From: Actinoallomurus spadix | Lineage (GTDB): Bacteria; Actinomycetota; Actinomycetes; Streptosporangiales; Streptosporangiaceae | Reading direction: 5' to 3' | NCBI RefSeq assembly: GCF_024055725.1 | Contig: NZ_JAMXMX010000007.1 | Location: 124,001 to 188,000, forward strand | Length of the DNA: 64,000 bases | Part shown: in pieces, positions 8,044 through 15,811 of the stretch | Numbering within the stretch: position 1 is the stretch's first letter | Layout of the letters: every line of letters begins with the position of its first letter | Program-made: the position numbers and the translations under genes | The notes under the pieces: model-generated | The model's database searches: none | Told to the model about the DNA's origin: nothing | The model's input: the letters and a program-made list of their open reading frames with translations, nothing else

Positions 8044-9111
8044 CTAGGCGCGTCGTCTGATGTTGAAGCCGATGAGCACGGCCGCGAGGGCGAACGCCGC
8101 CCCGCCGATGGCGAGCGCGATCGTGGTGGTGTGCTGCCCGCCGGCGGCGCCGGCGTCCTGCCGCGCGGCCGAGGGTGTGCTCATCGCGTTGACGGAGCTG
8201 GGCAGCGGCACCCGCCAGATGGGCTGGTCGGCGCCCTCGGAGTCGACGAGGAGGGAGTGGCCGTCCGCGGTGAACGTCACGCCCTCGCCCTGCCGCTGCT
8301 GGGGCAGGAGGACCTCGGTCGGTCTCTCGGTGAGGGACCTGGCCACGTCGCCGTCGGTGACCCACCAGACGTAGGCGGTGTCGTCGTTGCGGATGACGAC
8401 GCGGTCGCCGCTGGGGGAGAACGCGCCTCCGGACGCCCGGGTGACGGGTACGTCGAGGACCTTCCGCAGGAGGTTGACGCCCTGGGGGTTCAGGCTCGCC
8501 GGGGCCTCCCACAGCGACGCGCGCTGCTGCGCGCTCTCGGTCTTGGTGACGACGAAGACGCGGCCGGTGCCCGGCTGGACGAGCAGCGTCTCGGCGGTGC
8601 GCCCGGCGACGCCGTCGGCGTACCGCAGGTGGTAGGTCGCCAGACCGGCCGGGGTGACCTGTCCGGTCGAGTTCGCGGGCGGCTCGTCGAACCTCAGCAC
8701 CGTGTAGTCCCGGCGGCCGGACCTGCGCGCCGTCTGCCGGGTGCGGAGCGCGTCGCCGATGTCGCCGACGTAGACGGCCCGCTTGCCGCTGCGCAGCCGG
8801 ACCGCGGCGAGGTCCTCCCAGTCCTGGTTGGACCGCGCGGGCAGGCGTACGGTGAACTGCGTCCTGCCCTTGGCGTCGAGCGCGAAGACGTCCGTGGACC
8901 GGCCTGAGTCCTCGTGGCTGTAGAGGACGCGGCCGTTCTCGCTCGTCGCCAGCCCGCTCGCCTGCGTGATGCGCGTGTCGGTCACGACCTCGAGGACCTG
9001 CGCGTCGAGGGGGCCGGGATCCCCGCCGGCACGCGCGGCCGCGGCGGTCGGCCAGAAGGCGCAGAGCGCGGCCAGCACCACCGAAGGCGCGCGGTAGAGG
9101 CGGATGGGCAT
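8044..9111 (-). CDS. Secreted, C-terminally membrane-anchored beta-propeller-like protein
   Basis: A 355-residue protein with an N-terminal signal peptide (basic start, hydrophobic stretch, cleavage near AAAARAGG) and a C-terminal transmembrane helix (about residues 330-350) ending in a basic IRRRA stop-transfer sequence. The extracellular body has repeated strand units ending in patterns such as VLYSHEDSG, AVYVGDIGDA, RVFVVTKTE and HSLLVDSEGADQPIWRVPLP, like the low-complexity propellers of LVIVD/SMP-30-type proteins; I cannot name a family with certainty. An AGGGAT ribosome site precedes ATG 9111. Its place between the co-polymerase and the polymerase suggests a role at the cell surface in polymer export or attachment, which is inference. 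Confidence 0.75.
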   Translation of the reverse strand: MPIRLYRAPSVVLAALCAFWPTAAAARAGGDPGPLDAQVLEVVTDTRITQASGLATSENGRVLYSHEDSGRSTDVFALDAKGRTQFTVRLPARSNQDWEDLAAVRLRSGKRAVYVGDIGDALRTRQTARRSGRRDYTVLRFDEPPANSTGQVTPAGLATYHLRYADGVAGRTAETLLVQPGTGRVFVVTKTESAQQRASLWEAPASLNPQGVNLLRKVLDVPVTRASGGAFSPSGDRVVIRNDDTAYVWWVTDGDVARSLTERPTEVLLPQQRQGEGVTFTADGHSLLVDSEGADQPIWRVPLPSSVNAMSTPSAARQDAGAAGGQHTTTIALAIGGAAFALAAVLIGFNIRRRA

Positions 9112-9195
9112 GCTGATCCCTGGATCTCCCCACTGAGGACTCTGAGAAGGTAAGGCCCGGGGTGGGCCCCGGTAAACTCCTGCCCGCGTGGCGGC

Positions 9196-9293
9196 GGGAC
9201 AAGCAGTCTAAAGACGGACCGAGCAGTCTGAGGACGGGACGAACAGTCCGAGGACGGCCAGGAAGCCTGCGATGGGACGAGCAGTCTAAGGAG
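9196..9293. repeat. Five tandem 20-bp repeats in a divergent intergenic region
   Basis: Units run 9196-9215, 9216-9235, 9236-9255, 9256-9273 (divergent, 18 bp) and 9274-9293, with approximate consensus GGGACGAGCAGTCTAAGGAC. They occupy the gap between the divergently transcribed propeller and polymerase genes. Eleven bases of unit 3 (GGGACGAACAG) recur at 43416-43426, and a similar 18-bp unit is duplicated in the flippase gene at 11581-11616. Confidence 0.85.
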
Positions 9294-9384
9294 CTGTCGG
9301 TGTCGAACGGGTACGAAGGGGCGGTTCCGGCGGCCGGGCGTGGCCCGTCGAACGCGTCTCCCGGCCTGCGGGCCTGACCGCCTC

Positions 9385-10815
9385 GTGACCGCCGTGAGCA
9401 GCCCCTCGAACCCGCGGTCGGGGTCCCGGCACGGCTCCGGCGCGCCCTCCGCCGACGAGCCGTCGTGGGGCCAGGAGCTGCCCCGGTGGCCGTTCGCCGT
9501 CTTCTTCGCGGGATACCCCGTCCTGTGGGTGCTGGGGCTCGGCGGGTTCGCCGCCGACCTGGCCGCGCTGCCGATGTTCGGCATCCTGCTGCTGCGCCGC
9601 GGTCTGCGCGTGCCGCCCGCGTTCGGGTTGTGGCTGCTGTTCCTGATCTGGATGACATTCTCCGGGACCCAGCTGGACTCCGCCGGCCGCATGATCGGGT
9701 TCGTCTTCCGGTTCATGAACTACGCCGCGGCGACCGTCTTCTTCCTCTACGTCTACAACGCCTCGCGCCGCGCGCTGCCGCTGTCCCGCGTCATCGGCCT
9801 CATGGTGCTGTTCTGGATCTGGGTGGTGGCGGGCGGCTACCTGGGCGTCCTCCTGCCGAACGGGTCGATCAGCACGCCCATGCAGAGCCTGCTGCCGGGG
9901 TCGATCGTCGGCAACGACTACGTGAAGGATCTGGTCCACCCGAAGTTCGCCGAGGTGCAGCGGCCGTGGGGGGCGCCGCGCGCGTACAACCGGCCCAGCG
10001 CGCCGTTCCCGTACACCAACACGTGGGGGAGCCACTTCGCGCTGCTCGTGCCGTTCGCGATCCTGTACATGCGCACGGCGGCGGTCCGGTGGCGGCGCCA
10101 GGCGGTCACCGTGCTGCTGCTCGCCTCGCTGGTCCCCGCCTTCAGCACCCTGAACCGCGGGATGTTCCTCGCCGTCGGTGTCGGGGTCGTGTACGCCGCC
10201 GTCCGGTTCGGCTTCCGCGGCCAGGTGAAGTGGCTGGCGGCGGTGCTCGTCCTGCTGGCGATCGGCCTGGCGACGGCGTCGGCGCTCGGGGTCGGGCAGA
10301 GCATCGGCAGCCGCACCCAGTACAGCTCGACGAACGCCGGCCGGGCGACCATTTACCGTGAGGCGTTCGAGCGCACGCTGGAGTCGCCGTTCATCGGGTT
10401 CGGCGCGCCGCGCCCGTCGCTCACCCTCAACATCTCGGTCGGCACCCAGGGCCAGTTCTGGAACGTCATGTTCTCGTTCGGCTTCGTGGCGCTGATCCTG
10501 TTCTGCGCCTGGCTGTGGTCGCTCCCGCTGCGGACGCGGGCCGCGCCGGGCGCGTTGCTGTGGCTGCACGTCGTCACGGTGATGGCCTCCTTCATGATGT
10601 TCTACTACGGCCTGGACGGCTCACAGCTTGTGGTGATCTTCGTGGCGGCGGCGCTCGTGATGCGGGAGACGGTGGGCGGCCCGGAGGCGGCACCGCCCGG
10701 TTCGCCCCGCCGGCGGCCCGGGACCGGTCTCGCCAGGCCGGACGCCCGTGCCCTGTCCGGCTGGGGCCGGTACACCCCCGGGCCGACCTGGAGCCAGGGA
10801 GAGGACGACGATTGA
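9385..10815 (+). CDS. O-antigen ligase/polymerase-like membrane protein (Wzy-type)
   Basis: About 476 residues with ten or more predicted transmembrane helices and a large extracytoplasmic loop (about residues 155-215) holding GNDYVKDLVHPKFAEVQRPWG. The pattern TLNRGMFLAVGVGVVYAAV followed by ERTLESPFIGFGAPRP resembles the Wzy_C/WaaL O-antigen polymerase-ligase family. It would join lipid-linked repeat units outside the membrane. The start is uncertain: GTG 9340, 9385 and 9394 are all in frame and none has a strong ribosome site. The C-terminal cytoplasmic tail is Pro/Gly-rich. Its TGA overlaps the TTG start of the flippase gene (TTGA), so the two are translationally coupled. Confidence 0.85.
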   Translation: MTAVSSPSNPRSGSRHGSGAPSADEPSWGQELPRWPFAVFFAGYPVLWVLGLGGFAADLAALPMFGILLLRRGLRVPPAFGLWLLFLIWMTFSGTQLDSAGRMIGFVFRFMNYAAATVFFLYVYNASRRALPLSRVIGLMVLFWIWVVAGGYLGVLLPNGSISTPMQSLLPGSIVGNDYVKDLVHPKFAEVQRPWGAPRAYNRPSAPFPYTNTWGSHFALLVPFAILYMRTAAVRWRRQAVTVLLLASLVPAFSTLNRGMFLAVGVGVVYAAVRFGFRGQVKWLAAVLVLLAIGLATASALGVGQSIGSRTQYSSTNAGRATIYREAFERTLESPFIGFGAPRPSLTLNISVGTQGQFWNVMFSFGFVALILFCAWLWSLPLRTRAAPGALLWLHVVTVMASFMMFYYGLDGSQLVVIFVAAALVMRETVGGPEAAPPGSPRRRPGTGLARPDARALSGWGRYTPGPTWSQGEDDD

Positions 10816-12506
10816 CCACTCAGGCCGAGGCCGCACGGGACGACCGCGCCGGGCGCTCGCACGTCCGGGAGTTCGCGCGCGGCGGCGCGATCGGGCTGGT
10901 CGGCTCCGGCGTCGCGGCGGTGGCGGGCTTCCTGCTCACCGTCGTCGTCGCGCGGGTGCTGGGCCCGGCGCGGACTGGCGTCTTCTTCACGGTCGTCGCC
11001 CTCTTCATGATCCTCACGGAGGTCACCGAGCTGGGCGCCGACACGGGCCTGGTGCGCACCACGGCGCGCCTGCGCGCGCTCGGCCGGGTCGGTGACCTGC
11101 GCCGGGTCGTCGTCGCCGCGCTGGTCCCGGTGCTGGCCGCCGGCGCGGTCACCGGACTGGCGGTGTTCGCGCTGGCGCCGTGGCTGGCCGGGCTGCTCGT
11201 CGACGCCGCGCACCACGACGACGCGGTGTTCCTGCTGCGGGTCTGCGGGCCCGTGCTGGCCGTGTCGGCCGCCCGCAACGTCGCGCTGTCGGGCACCCGC
11301 GGCATGGGCAGCCTGGCGGCGTTCACCGTCCAGGCGAACGTCATCACACCGCTGAGCCGGCCGGTGCTGGTGATCGCCGTCGCCGCCGTCGGGTACGGCG
11401 CCGGCGGGGTCATGGTCGCCTGGTCCCTGCCGATCGCGCTGACCTTCGTCGCGGCGGTCGCGATCCTGTGGCGGCTCCTCCGCCGGGCCGAGTCCGAGGG
11501 GCACGCGGGAAACGCCGGTGTTCACGCCGGGGCCGAACCCGCGGCGGTGACGGCCGGCCGCGCCGCGCCGCCCGTGGCCGGAGCGGACGGAGCAGCCAGA
11601 GCGGACGGAGCAGCCAGAGCGGACGAGGCCGCGCCCGGCCCCGTGGCGTCCTCGGCGGTCCGGGAGTTCTGGGCCTTCTCGGGGCTGCGCGGTGTGGCGG
11701 CCATGCTCGAGATCGTCGTCACCTGGCTCGGTGTGCCGCTCGTCAGCGCGATGGTGTCCAGCCACGACGCGGGCATCTACGCCACCGCCGGGCGGTTCAT
11801 CACGACCGGGACCCTCGTGCTGGCCGCCACGCGGCTCGCCGTCGCGCCGCAGATCGCGGGCCTGCTCGCGCGGGGTGAGACCCGGCAGGCCGAGGACCTG
11901 AACGCCGTCGCCACCGGCTGGATCGTCGCCGCCTCCTGGCCGCTGTACCTCGCCCTCGCGGTGTTCGGGCCGTTCGTCCTCACGCTGTTCGGCACGGACT
12001 TCCGTGGCGGCGCCGGGGCGATGGCGATCCTCGCGTGCGCGATGGCGCTGGTACTGGCGACCGGGAACGTCCAGACCGTCCTCCTCATGGGCGGCAAGAG
12101 CTCGTGGAACCTGATCGACAAGGCCGTCGTCGTGGTCCTCATGGTGGTGCTGCACCTGCTGCTGGTGCCGCCGTTCGGCATCATCGGCGCCGCCACCGCG
12201 TGGGGCGTCTCGATGCTCGTGGACAACCTGCTGGCCGTCGTGCAGGTGCGCTACCTCATGGGCCTGCGGCTGCGGACGCGGACGCTCGCGCCCGTCGGGG
12301 CCTGGGCGCTGGTGTGGTTCGGCGGCCTCGGCGTCGCGCTGCGGGCCCTCCTGGGCACCGGCCTGCCGGTGTTCGCCGCGTACGCGGTCCTGGCCACCGG
12401 CGGTTACGGTGCCGTGCTGTGGCGGCTGCGGCACGTGCTGCACGCCGATGTGATGGTCGGGGCGCTGCGGTCACGCGGGCGCTCCGGAGGGAAAGAGGAG
12501 GGCTGA
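10812..12506 (+). CDS. Polysaccharide flippase (Wzx/MOP superfamily)
   Basis: A 564-residue multi-helix membrane protein opening with REFARGGAIGLVGSGVAAVAGF and a VARVLGPARTGVFF block, as in polysaccharide-export and MATE-like flippases. It would move the lipid-linked repeat unit across the membrane. The TTG start at 10812 is supported by AGGGAGAGG upstream and by the 4-nt TTGA overlap with the polymerase stop. A cytoplasmic insert near residues 240-285 is Ala/Arg-rich and holds a duplicated 18-bp unit (ADGAAR twice). The stop is followed after one base by the sulfotransferase start, so polymerase, flippase and sulfotransferase form one tight unit. Confidence 0.9.
   Translation: MTTQAEAARDDRAGRSHVREFARGGAIGLVGSGVAAVAGFLLTVVVARVLGPARTGVFFTVVALFMILTEVTELGADTGLVRTTARLRALGRVGDLRRVVVAALVPVLAAGAVTGLAVFALAPWLAGLLVDAAHHDDAVFLLRVCGPVLAVSAARNVALSGTRGMGSLAAFTVQANVITPLSRPVLVIAVAAVGYGAGGVMVAWSLPIALTFVAAVAILWRLLRRAESEGHAGNAGVHAGAEPAAVTAGRAAPPVAGADGAARADGAARADEAAPGPVASSAVREFWAFSGLRGVAAMLEIVVTWLGVPLVSAMVSSHDAGIYATAGRFITTGTLVLAATRLAVAPQIAGLLARGETRQAEDLNAVATGWIVAASWPLYLALAVFGPFVLTLFGTDFRGGAGAMAILACAMALVLATGNVQTVLLMGGKSSWNLIDKAVVVVLMVVLHLLLVPPFGIIGAATAWGVSMLVDNLLAVVQVRYLMGLRLRTRTLAPVGAWALVWFGGLGVALRALLGTGLPVFAAYAVLATGGYGAVLWRLRHVLHADVMVGALRSRGRSGGKEEG
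11581..11616 (+). repeat. In-frame 18-bp tandem duplication in the flippase gene
   Basis: AGCGGACGGAGCAGCCAG occurs twice without change (11581-11598 and 11599-11616), with a partial third copy after it. It encodes ADGAAR repeats in a loop between helices, so it keeps the frame. The unit resembles the 20-bp repeats at 9196-9293. Confidence 0.8.
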
Positions 12507-12507
12507 C

Positions 12508-13407
12508 GTGCCGACCGGGTTCGTCGGGTGGGCGAAGGACCGCTCGCCACGCTGGATGAAGGACGCGGCCAACGCGACGACGCGCGCGTACGCCGTGCGG
12601 ACCGCCGACCGGCGGCACCTGCCGGACTTCCTCATCATCGGCACCAAGCGCGGCGGCACGACCTCGCTGTGGAACTACCTCATTCAGCATCCGCTGGTCA
12701 TGCCGATGTACCCGGCGTCGCGCGGGGTCAAGAGCCCCGGCTACTACTACGTCAACTACCACAAGGGCGACGACTGGTACCGCTCGCACTTCGCCACGGA
12801 GGAGGAGCTCGACCGGGTGCAGGAGCGCCTCGGCACCCGGCCCGTCACCGGGGAGGCGTGTCCGTACTACATGTACTACCCGCCGGTGCCGGAGCGGGTG
12901 CGCGCCCGCACCCCGGACGTGAAGATCATCGTGACGCTGCGCGATCCGGTGAAGCGTGCCTACTCCCACTACTGGGAGCGGGTCGGGGACGGCGCCGAGG
13001 ACCTGAGCTTCGAAGAGGCCCTGGCCGCCGAGCCGGAGCGGCTGCGCGGCGAGCGGGAGAAGATGGCCGCCGACCCGATGTACTACAGCCGGGCGCACGA
13101 CTTCTACACCTACCGGGACCGTGGTATCTACCGGCCGCAACTGGAGAACTGGTTCTCGGTCTTCCCCCGCGCGCAGTTCCTCATCATGCCGGCGGAGGAC
13201 CTGTACGCCGACGAACAGGCCGCCGTGGACCGGGTCACCCGATTCCTGGGACTTCCTGAGCATCCGCTGAAGATCGCCGAGAGGCACAACCATCTCCCGG
13301 CGCCGCCGATGAACCCGGCCACCAAGGAGGAGCTCACCGAGTTCTACCGTCCGCACAACCGGGCGCTCTACGACCTGCTGGGCGAGGATTACTCCTGGCC
13401 GGCCTGA
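12508..13407 (+). CDS. PAPS-dependent sulfotransferase
   Basis: A 299-residue cytoplasmic sulfotransferase-fold protein. The 5'-phosphosulfate-binding loop IIGTKRGGTTSL is at about residues 43-54 and the 3'-phosphate-binding segment LRDPVKRAYSHYW at about residues 143-156, the two PAPS-binding landmarks of the heparan-sulfate/carbohydrate sulfotransferase family. A late FLGLPEHP block is also typical. It should transfer sulfate from PAPS to a hydroxyl, presumably on a sugar of the repeat unit, since it is translated directly after the polymerase and flippase genes. GTG 12508 follows GGGAAAGAGGAGGG and lies one base after the flippase stop. The cysQ-cysD-cysN genes and the APS kinase would supply PAPS and remove PAP. 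Confidence 0.9.
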   Translation: MPTGFVGWAKDRSPRWMKDAANATTRAYAVRTADRRHLPDFLIIGTKRGGTTSLWNYLIQHPLVMPMYPASRGVKSPGYYYVNYHKGDDWYRSHFATEEELDRVQERLGTRPVTGEACPYYMYYPPVPERVRARTPDVKIIVTLRDPVKRAYSHYWERVGDGAEDLSFEEALAAEPERLRGEREKMAADPMYYSRAHDFYTYRDRGIYRPQLENWFSVFPRAQFLIMPAEDLYADEQAAVDRVTRFLGLPEHPLKIAERHNHLPAPPMNPATKEELTEFYRPHNRALYDLLGEDYSWPA

Positions 13408-13504
13408 CGCCGCGAGACAGGGGGACGCGTAGCACCCGGCGAAGGTTTACGCCTCAGCAGCCACTTTTCGGGCGCTAATCACCAGTAATAGCGAAATGAT
13501 TACT

Positions 13505-13537
13505 CTCGTTGACAACGAGTGCACGTTGCACTAATTT
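13505..13537 (+). promoter_or_regulatory. Strong sigma-70-type promoter with nested palindromes
   Basis: TTGACA (13509-13514) and TAATTT (13532-13537) are separated by exactly 17 bp, the best consensus promoter seen in the window. CTCGTT-GAC-AACGAG (13505-13519) is a perfect inverted repeat over the -35, and GTGCA-CGT-TGCAC (13519-13531) fills the spacer. These could be operator half-sites. Transcription would start near 13543, leaving a leader of about 80 nt before ATG 13626. The 218-bp gap from 13408 holds no gene that I can see. Confidence 0.65.
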
Positions 13538-13625
13538 TGCCACGTTCCTGCGCCAGCTTCTCTGTGCCGCAGATTGATTATCCCCCGAGCCCCTCTGCTC
13601 GCCGCTTTACTCCGCGGGAGAGTTC

Positions 13626-15701
13626 ATGGCATTCCGTCTGCCTGCGCGCAAGACCCCCTTGGTCGCCGGTGCGGCCGCCCTGGTCGCCGCCGGCGTCATC
13701 TTCGTTCCCAACTGGGCCAGCGCGGGCGCGCCGGACGGCAAGTCCTCCGGCGCCGCCGCGCTGTCCTGCTGGGCCGTCAAGCAGGACTACCCGAAGAGCG
13801 CCACCGGCCTGTACTGGCTGAAGACGCCTCGGATGAGCAGCGCCCAGCAGTTCTACTGCGACATGACCACCGATGGCGGAGGATGGATCCTCGTAGGCCG
13901 CGGTCGCGAGAGCTGGAACTTCCACTACGCCGGTCAGAGCAGCACGTCCAAGGTGCGCAGCACTCCAACCGGCACCGCCGCCTTCGCACCGGCGACGGTC
14001 CCCGGCGACACCATCAACGGGCTGTTCAACGGCGGCTCGATCGACGAGGTCCGGCTGCACCGCGCCAAGAACGCCGACGGCACCTCATGGCAGGACGTCT
14101 CGCTGAAGTTCAAGGACCTGGCCGACTGGTCCTGGACCTTCGACGGCGGGCTCCCGCTGAGCTCGGCGTCCTTCGACGGCGCGACCTACAGCGGCGGGTA
14201 CACCGACGCGATCAAGAAGTCCGACTACCTGCACCCGTACAACGGCCTGTCGACCGTCAAGACCAAGGACGACTCGTACAAGAAGGGCTTCGCGTACACG
14301 ACCAGCGTGTCGGGCGCGTCGAGCAGCGCGAGCAGCTACCTCTGGAAGGCGACCTCCAGCGGCCTGCCCACCCCCTTCACGCAGGTCTGGATCCGCCCCA
14401 AGATCACGACCTCGACCGGCGGGCCAGCCCCGGCGACACCGAAACTGCTCAGCGGCAAGACCTCCTCCAGCCCCTGGGGCGTGACGGGCGTCGTCAGCGG
14501 CCTCAGCGGTGAGGACCACATCGAGGTGCACGCCCTCGGCGTCGTCGGAAGCACCCTCTACGTCGGCGGCGAATTCAAGTACGTGCAGAAGGGCGCCAAC
14601 CCGGCCTCCGGCGAGAAGGTCCAGCAGTCCTACCTCGCGGCGTTCGACACGAGCACCGGCGAGTGGAAGACCGGGTTCCGCCCGAAGCTCGACGGCAGGG
14701 TCTGGGCGATCAAGGGGACCAGCGACAAGCTGTTCGTCTCCGGCGACTTCACCAACGTGAACGGCGTCGCGAACACGGCGGGTGTCGCCGCGCTCGACCT
14801 CAAGACCGGCGCGCCGCTGTCCACCTGGAAGGCCAGCCTGATCCGCGGCGGCAAGGACGCCAACGGCAACCCCAACATCCCGCGCGGCCGGGCCATGGAC
14901 GTCCAGGACGGCTGGCTGTACATCGGTGGCACGTTCGACCACATCAAGGGCGGCACGACGATCACCAAGTCGCCGTTCTGGGTCGGCGGCGCCGCGCGCG
15001 TCAAGGTGACGGACGGCACCCCGGACACCACCTGGAACCCGTTCTTCGACGCGGGCGTGTACTCGGTCGACGCCAGCTCGAAGGGCGACCGCGTCTACTT
15101 CGGCGGCCGCATGAAGCACATGGGCAAGCAGAAGGACGTGTCGGTCAACGACTTCGCGATCGTCAGCACGGCGGCGCCGGGCGGCCACATCTCCGGGCTG
15201 GGCGACACCAAGTGGATCCCCAGCACGGACAACCCGGACAAGCCGTACCGCAACACGATCCTCGAGGTCGGCGACCGCGTCTGGATGGGCGGCTCCGAGC
15301 ACGACCTGCAGGTCTACGACCGGGACTTCGACAAGAAGATCGGCGGCAACCTCGCCCGCTCCGGCGGTGACTTCCAGTCGACCGTCGAGATCAACGGTGT
15401 CCTGTACGCCGGGTCGCACGGCTTCGACTTCGACTACACCGACGGCTGGACGTACCCGGACCCGAAGACCGGCGGCTACTCCAACGTGCACCGCCTCAAC
15501 ATGGTGGGCGCGTGGGACGCCAAGACCGGCAAGTACCTGCCGAATTGGAACCCCTCCTTCGCGTCGCGGGCCGGCAACGGCGTGTGGGCGCTCGTGAAGG
15601 ACGGCAACGGGTGCATGTGGGCCGGTGGCGACCTGAAGAGCGGCTCCTGGAACGGCTCCGCCTACCAGTGGCTCGGTGGCTTCGGCCGGTTCTGCCCCTG
15701 A
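13626..15701 (+). CDS. Secreted fibrinogen-related-domain protein with propeller-like repeats
   Basis: A 691-residue secreted protein. A signal peptide (about residues 1-36, cleavage near NWASA-GA) is followed by a fibrinogen-C-like domain: YWLKTPRMSSAQQFYCDM, TTDGGGWILVGRGRESWNF and a C-terminal WIRPK around residue 255. The rest (about 280-691) repeats LYVGGEF, LFVSGDF, LYIGGTF, VYFGGRM and MWAGGDL motifs, like the delta-60/kelch-type repeats found in large bacterial surface proteins. Fibrinogen-related domains often bind acetylated or charged sugars, so binding to the adjacent polysaccharide is possible but unproven. GGGAGAG precedes the ATG. It has its own strong promoter and a terminator at 15741-15775. 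Confidence 0.85.
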   Translation: MAFRLPARKTPLVAGAAALVAAGVIFVPNWASAGAPDGKSSGAAALSCWAVKQDYPKSATGLYWLKTPRMSSAQQFYCDMTTDGGGWILVGRGRESWNFHYAGQSSTSKVRSTPTGTAAFAPATVPGDTINGLFNGGSIDEVRLHRAKNADGTSWQDVSLKFKDLADWSWTFDGGLPLSSASFDGATYSGGYTDAIKKSDYLHPYNGLSTVKTKDDSYKKGFAYTTSVSGASSSASSYLWKATSSGLPTPFTQVWIRPKITTSTGGPAPATPKLLSGKTSSSPWGVTGVVSGLSGEDHIEVHALGVVGSTLYVGGEFKYVQKGANPASGEKVQQSYLAAFDTSTGEWKTGFRPKLDGRVWAIKGTSDKLFVSGDFTNVNGVANTAGVAALDLKTGAPLSTWKASLIRGGKDANGNPNIPRGRAMDVQDGWLYIGGTFDHIKGGTTITKSPFWVGGAARVKVTDGTPDTTWNPFFDAGVYSVDASSKGDRVYFGGRMKHMGKQKDVSVNDFAIVSTAAPGGHISGLGDTKWIPSTDNPDKPYRNTILEVGDRVWMGGSEHDLQVYDRDFDKKIGGNLARSGGDFQSTVEINGVLYAGSHGFDFDYTDGWTYPDPKTGGYSNVHRLNMVGAWDAKTGKYLPNWNPSFASRAGNGVWALVKDGNGCMWAGGDLKSGSWNGSAYQWLGGFGRFCP

Positions 15702-15740
15702 TCCCGCATCCGGACCGGGCGCGGACACCTTCCGCATCGT

Positions 15741-15775
15741 GATCGGGGAATCACCCACCGGGTGATTCCCCGATC
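15741..15775. terminator. Perfect 16-bp hairpin after the fibrinogen-domain gene
   Basis: Bases 15741-15756 pair exactly with 15760-15775 around a 3-nt loop (ACC). It begins 40 nt after the stop and ends 36 nt before the next start. There is no U tract. Confidence 0.8.
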
Positions 15776-15811
15776 CCACGTTGGGAGCCCCGGGAATGGG
15801 AGGCTTGAGAC

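Noticed and set aside
9162-9377. Open frame through the 20-bp repeats
   Set aside because: The frame consists of repeats and lacks a ribosome site, so a protein is not supported.
15698-15714. CTGATCCCGCATCCGGA directly after the fibrinogen-domain gene and again after the second PBP gene (38400-38416)
   Set aside because: A 17-base match is near what chance allows in biased sequence; no palindrome or other property supports a function.
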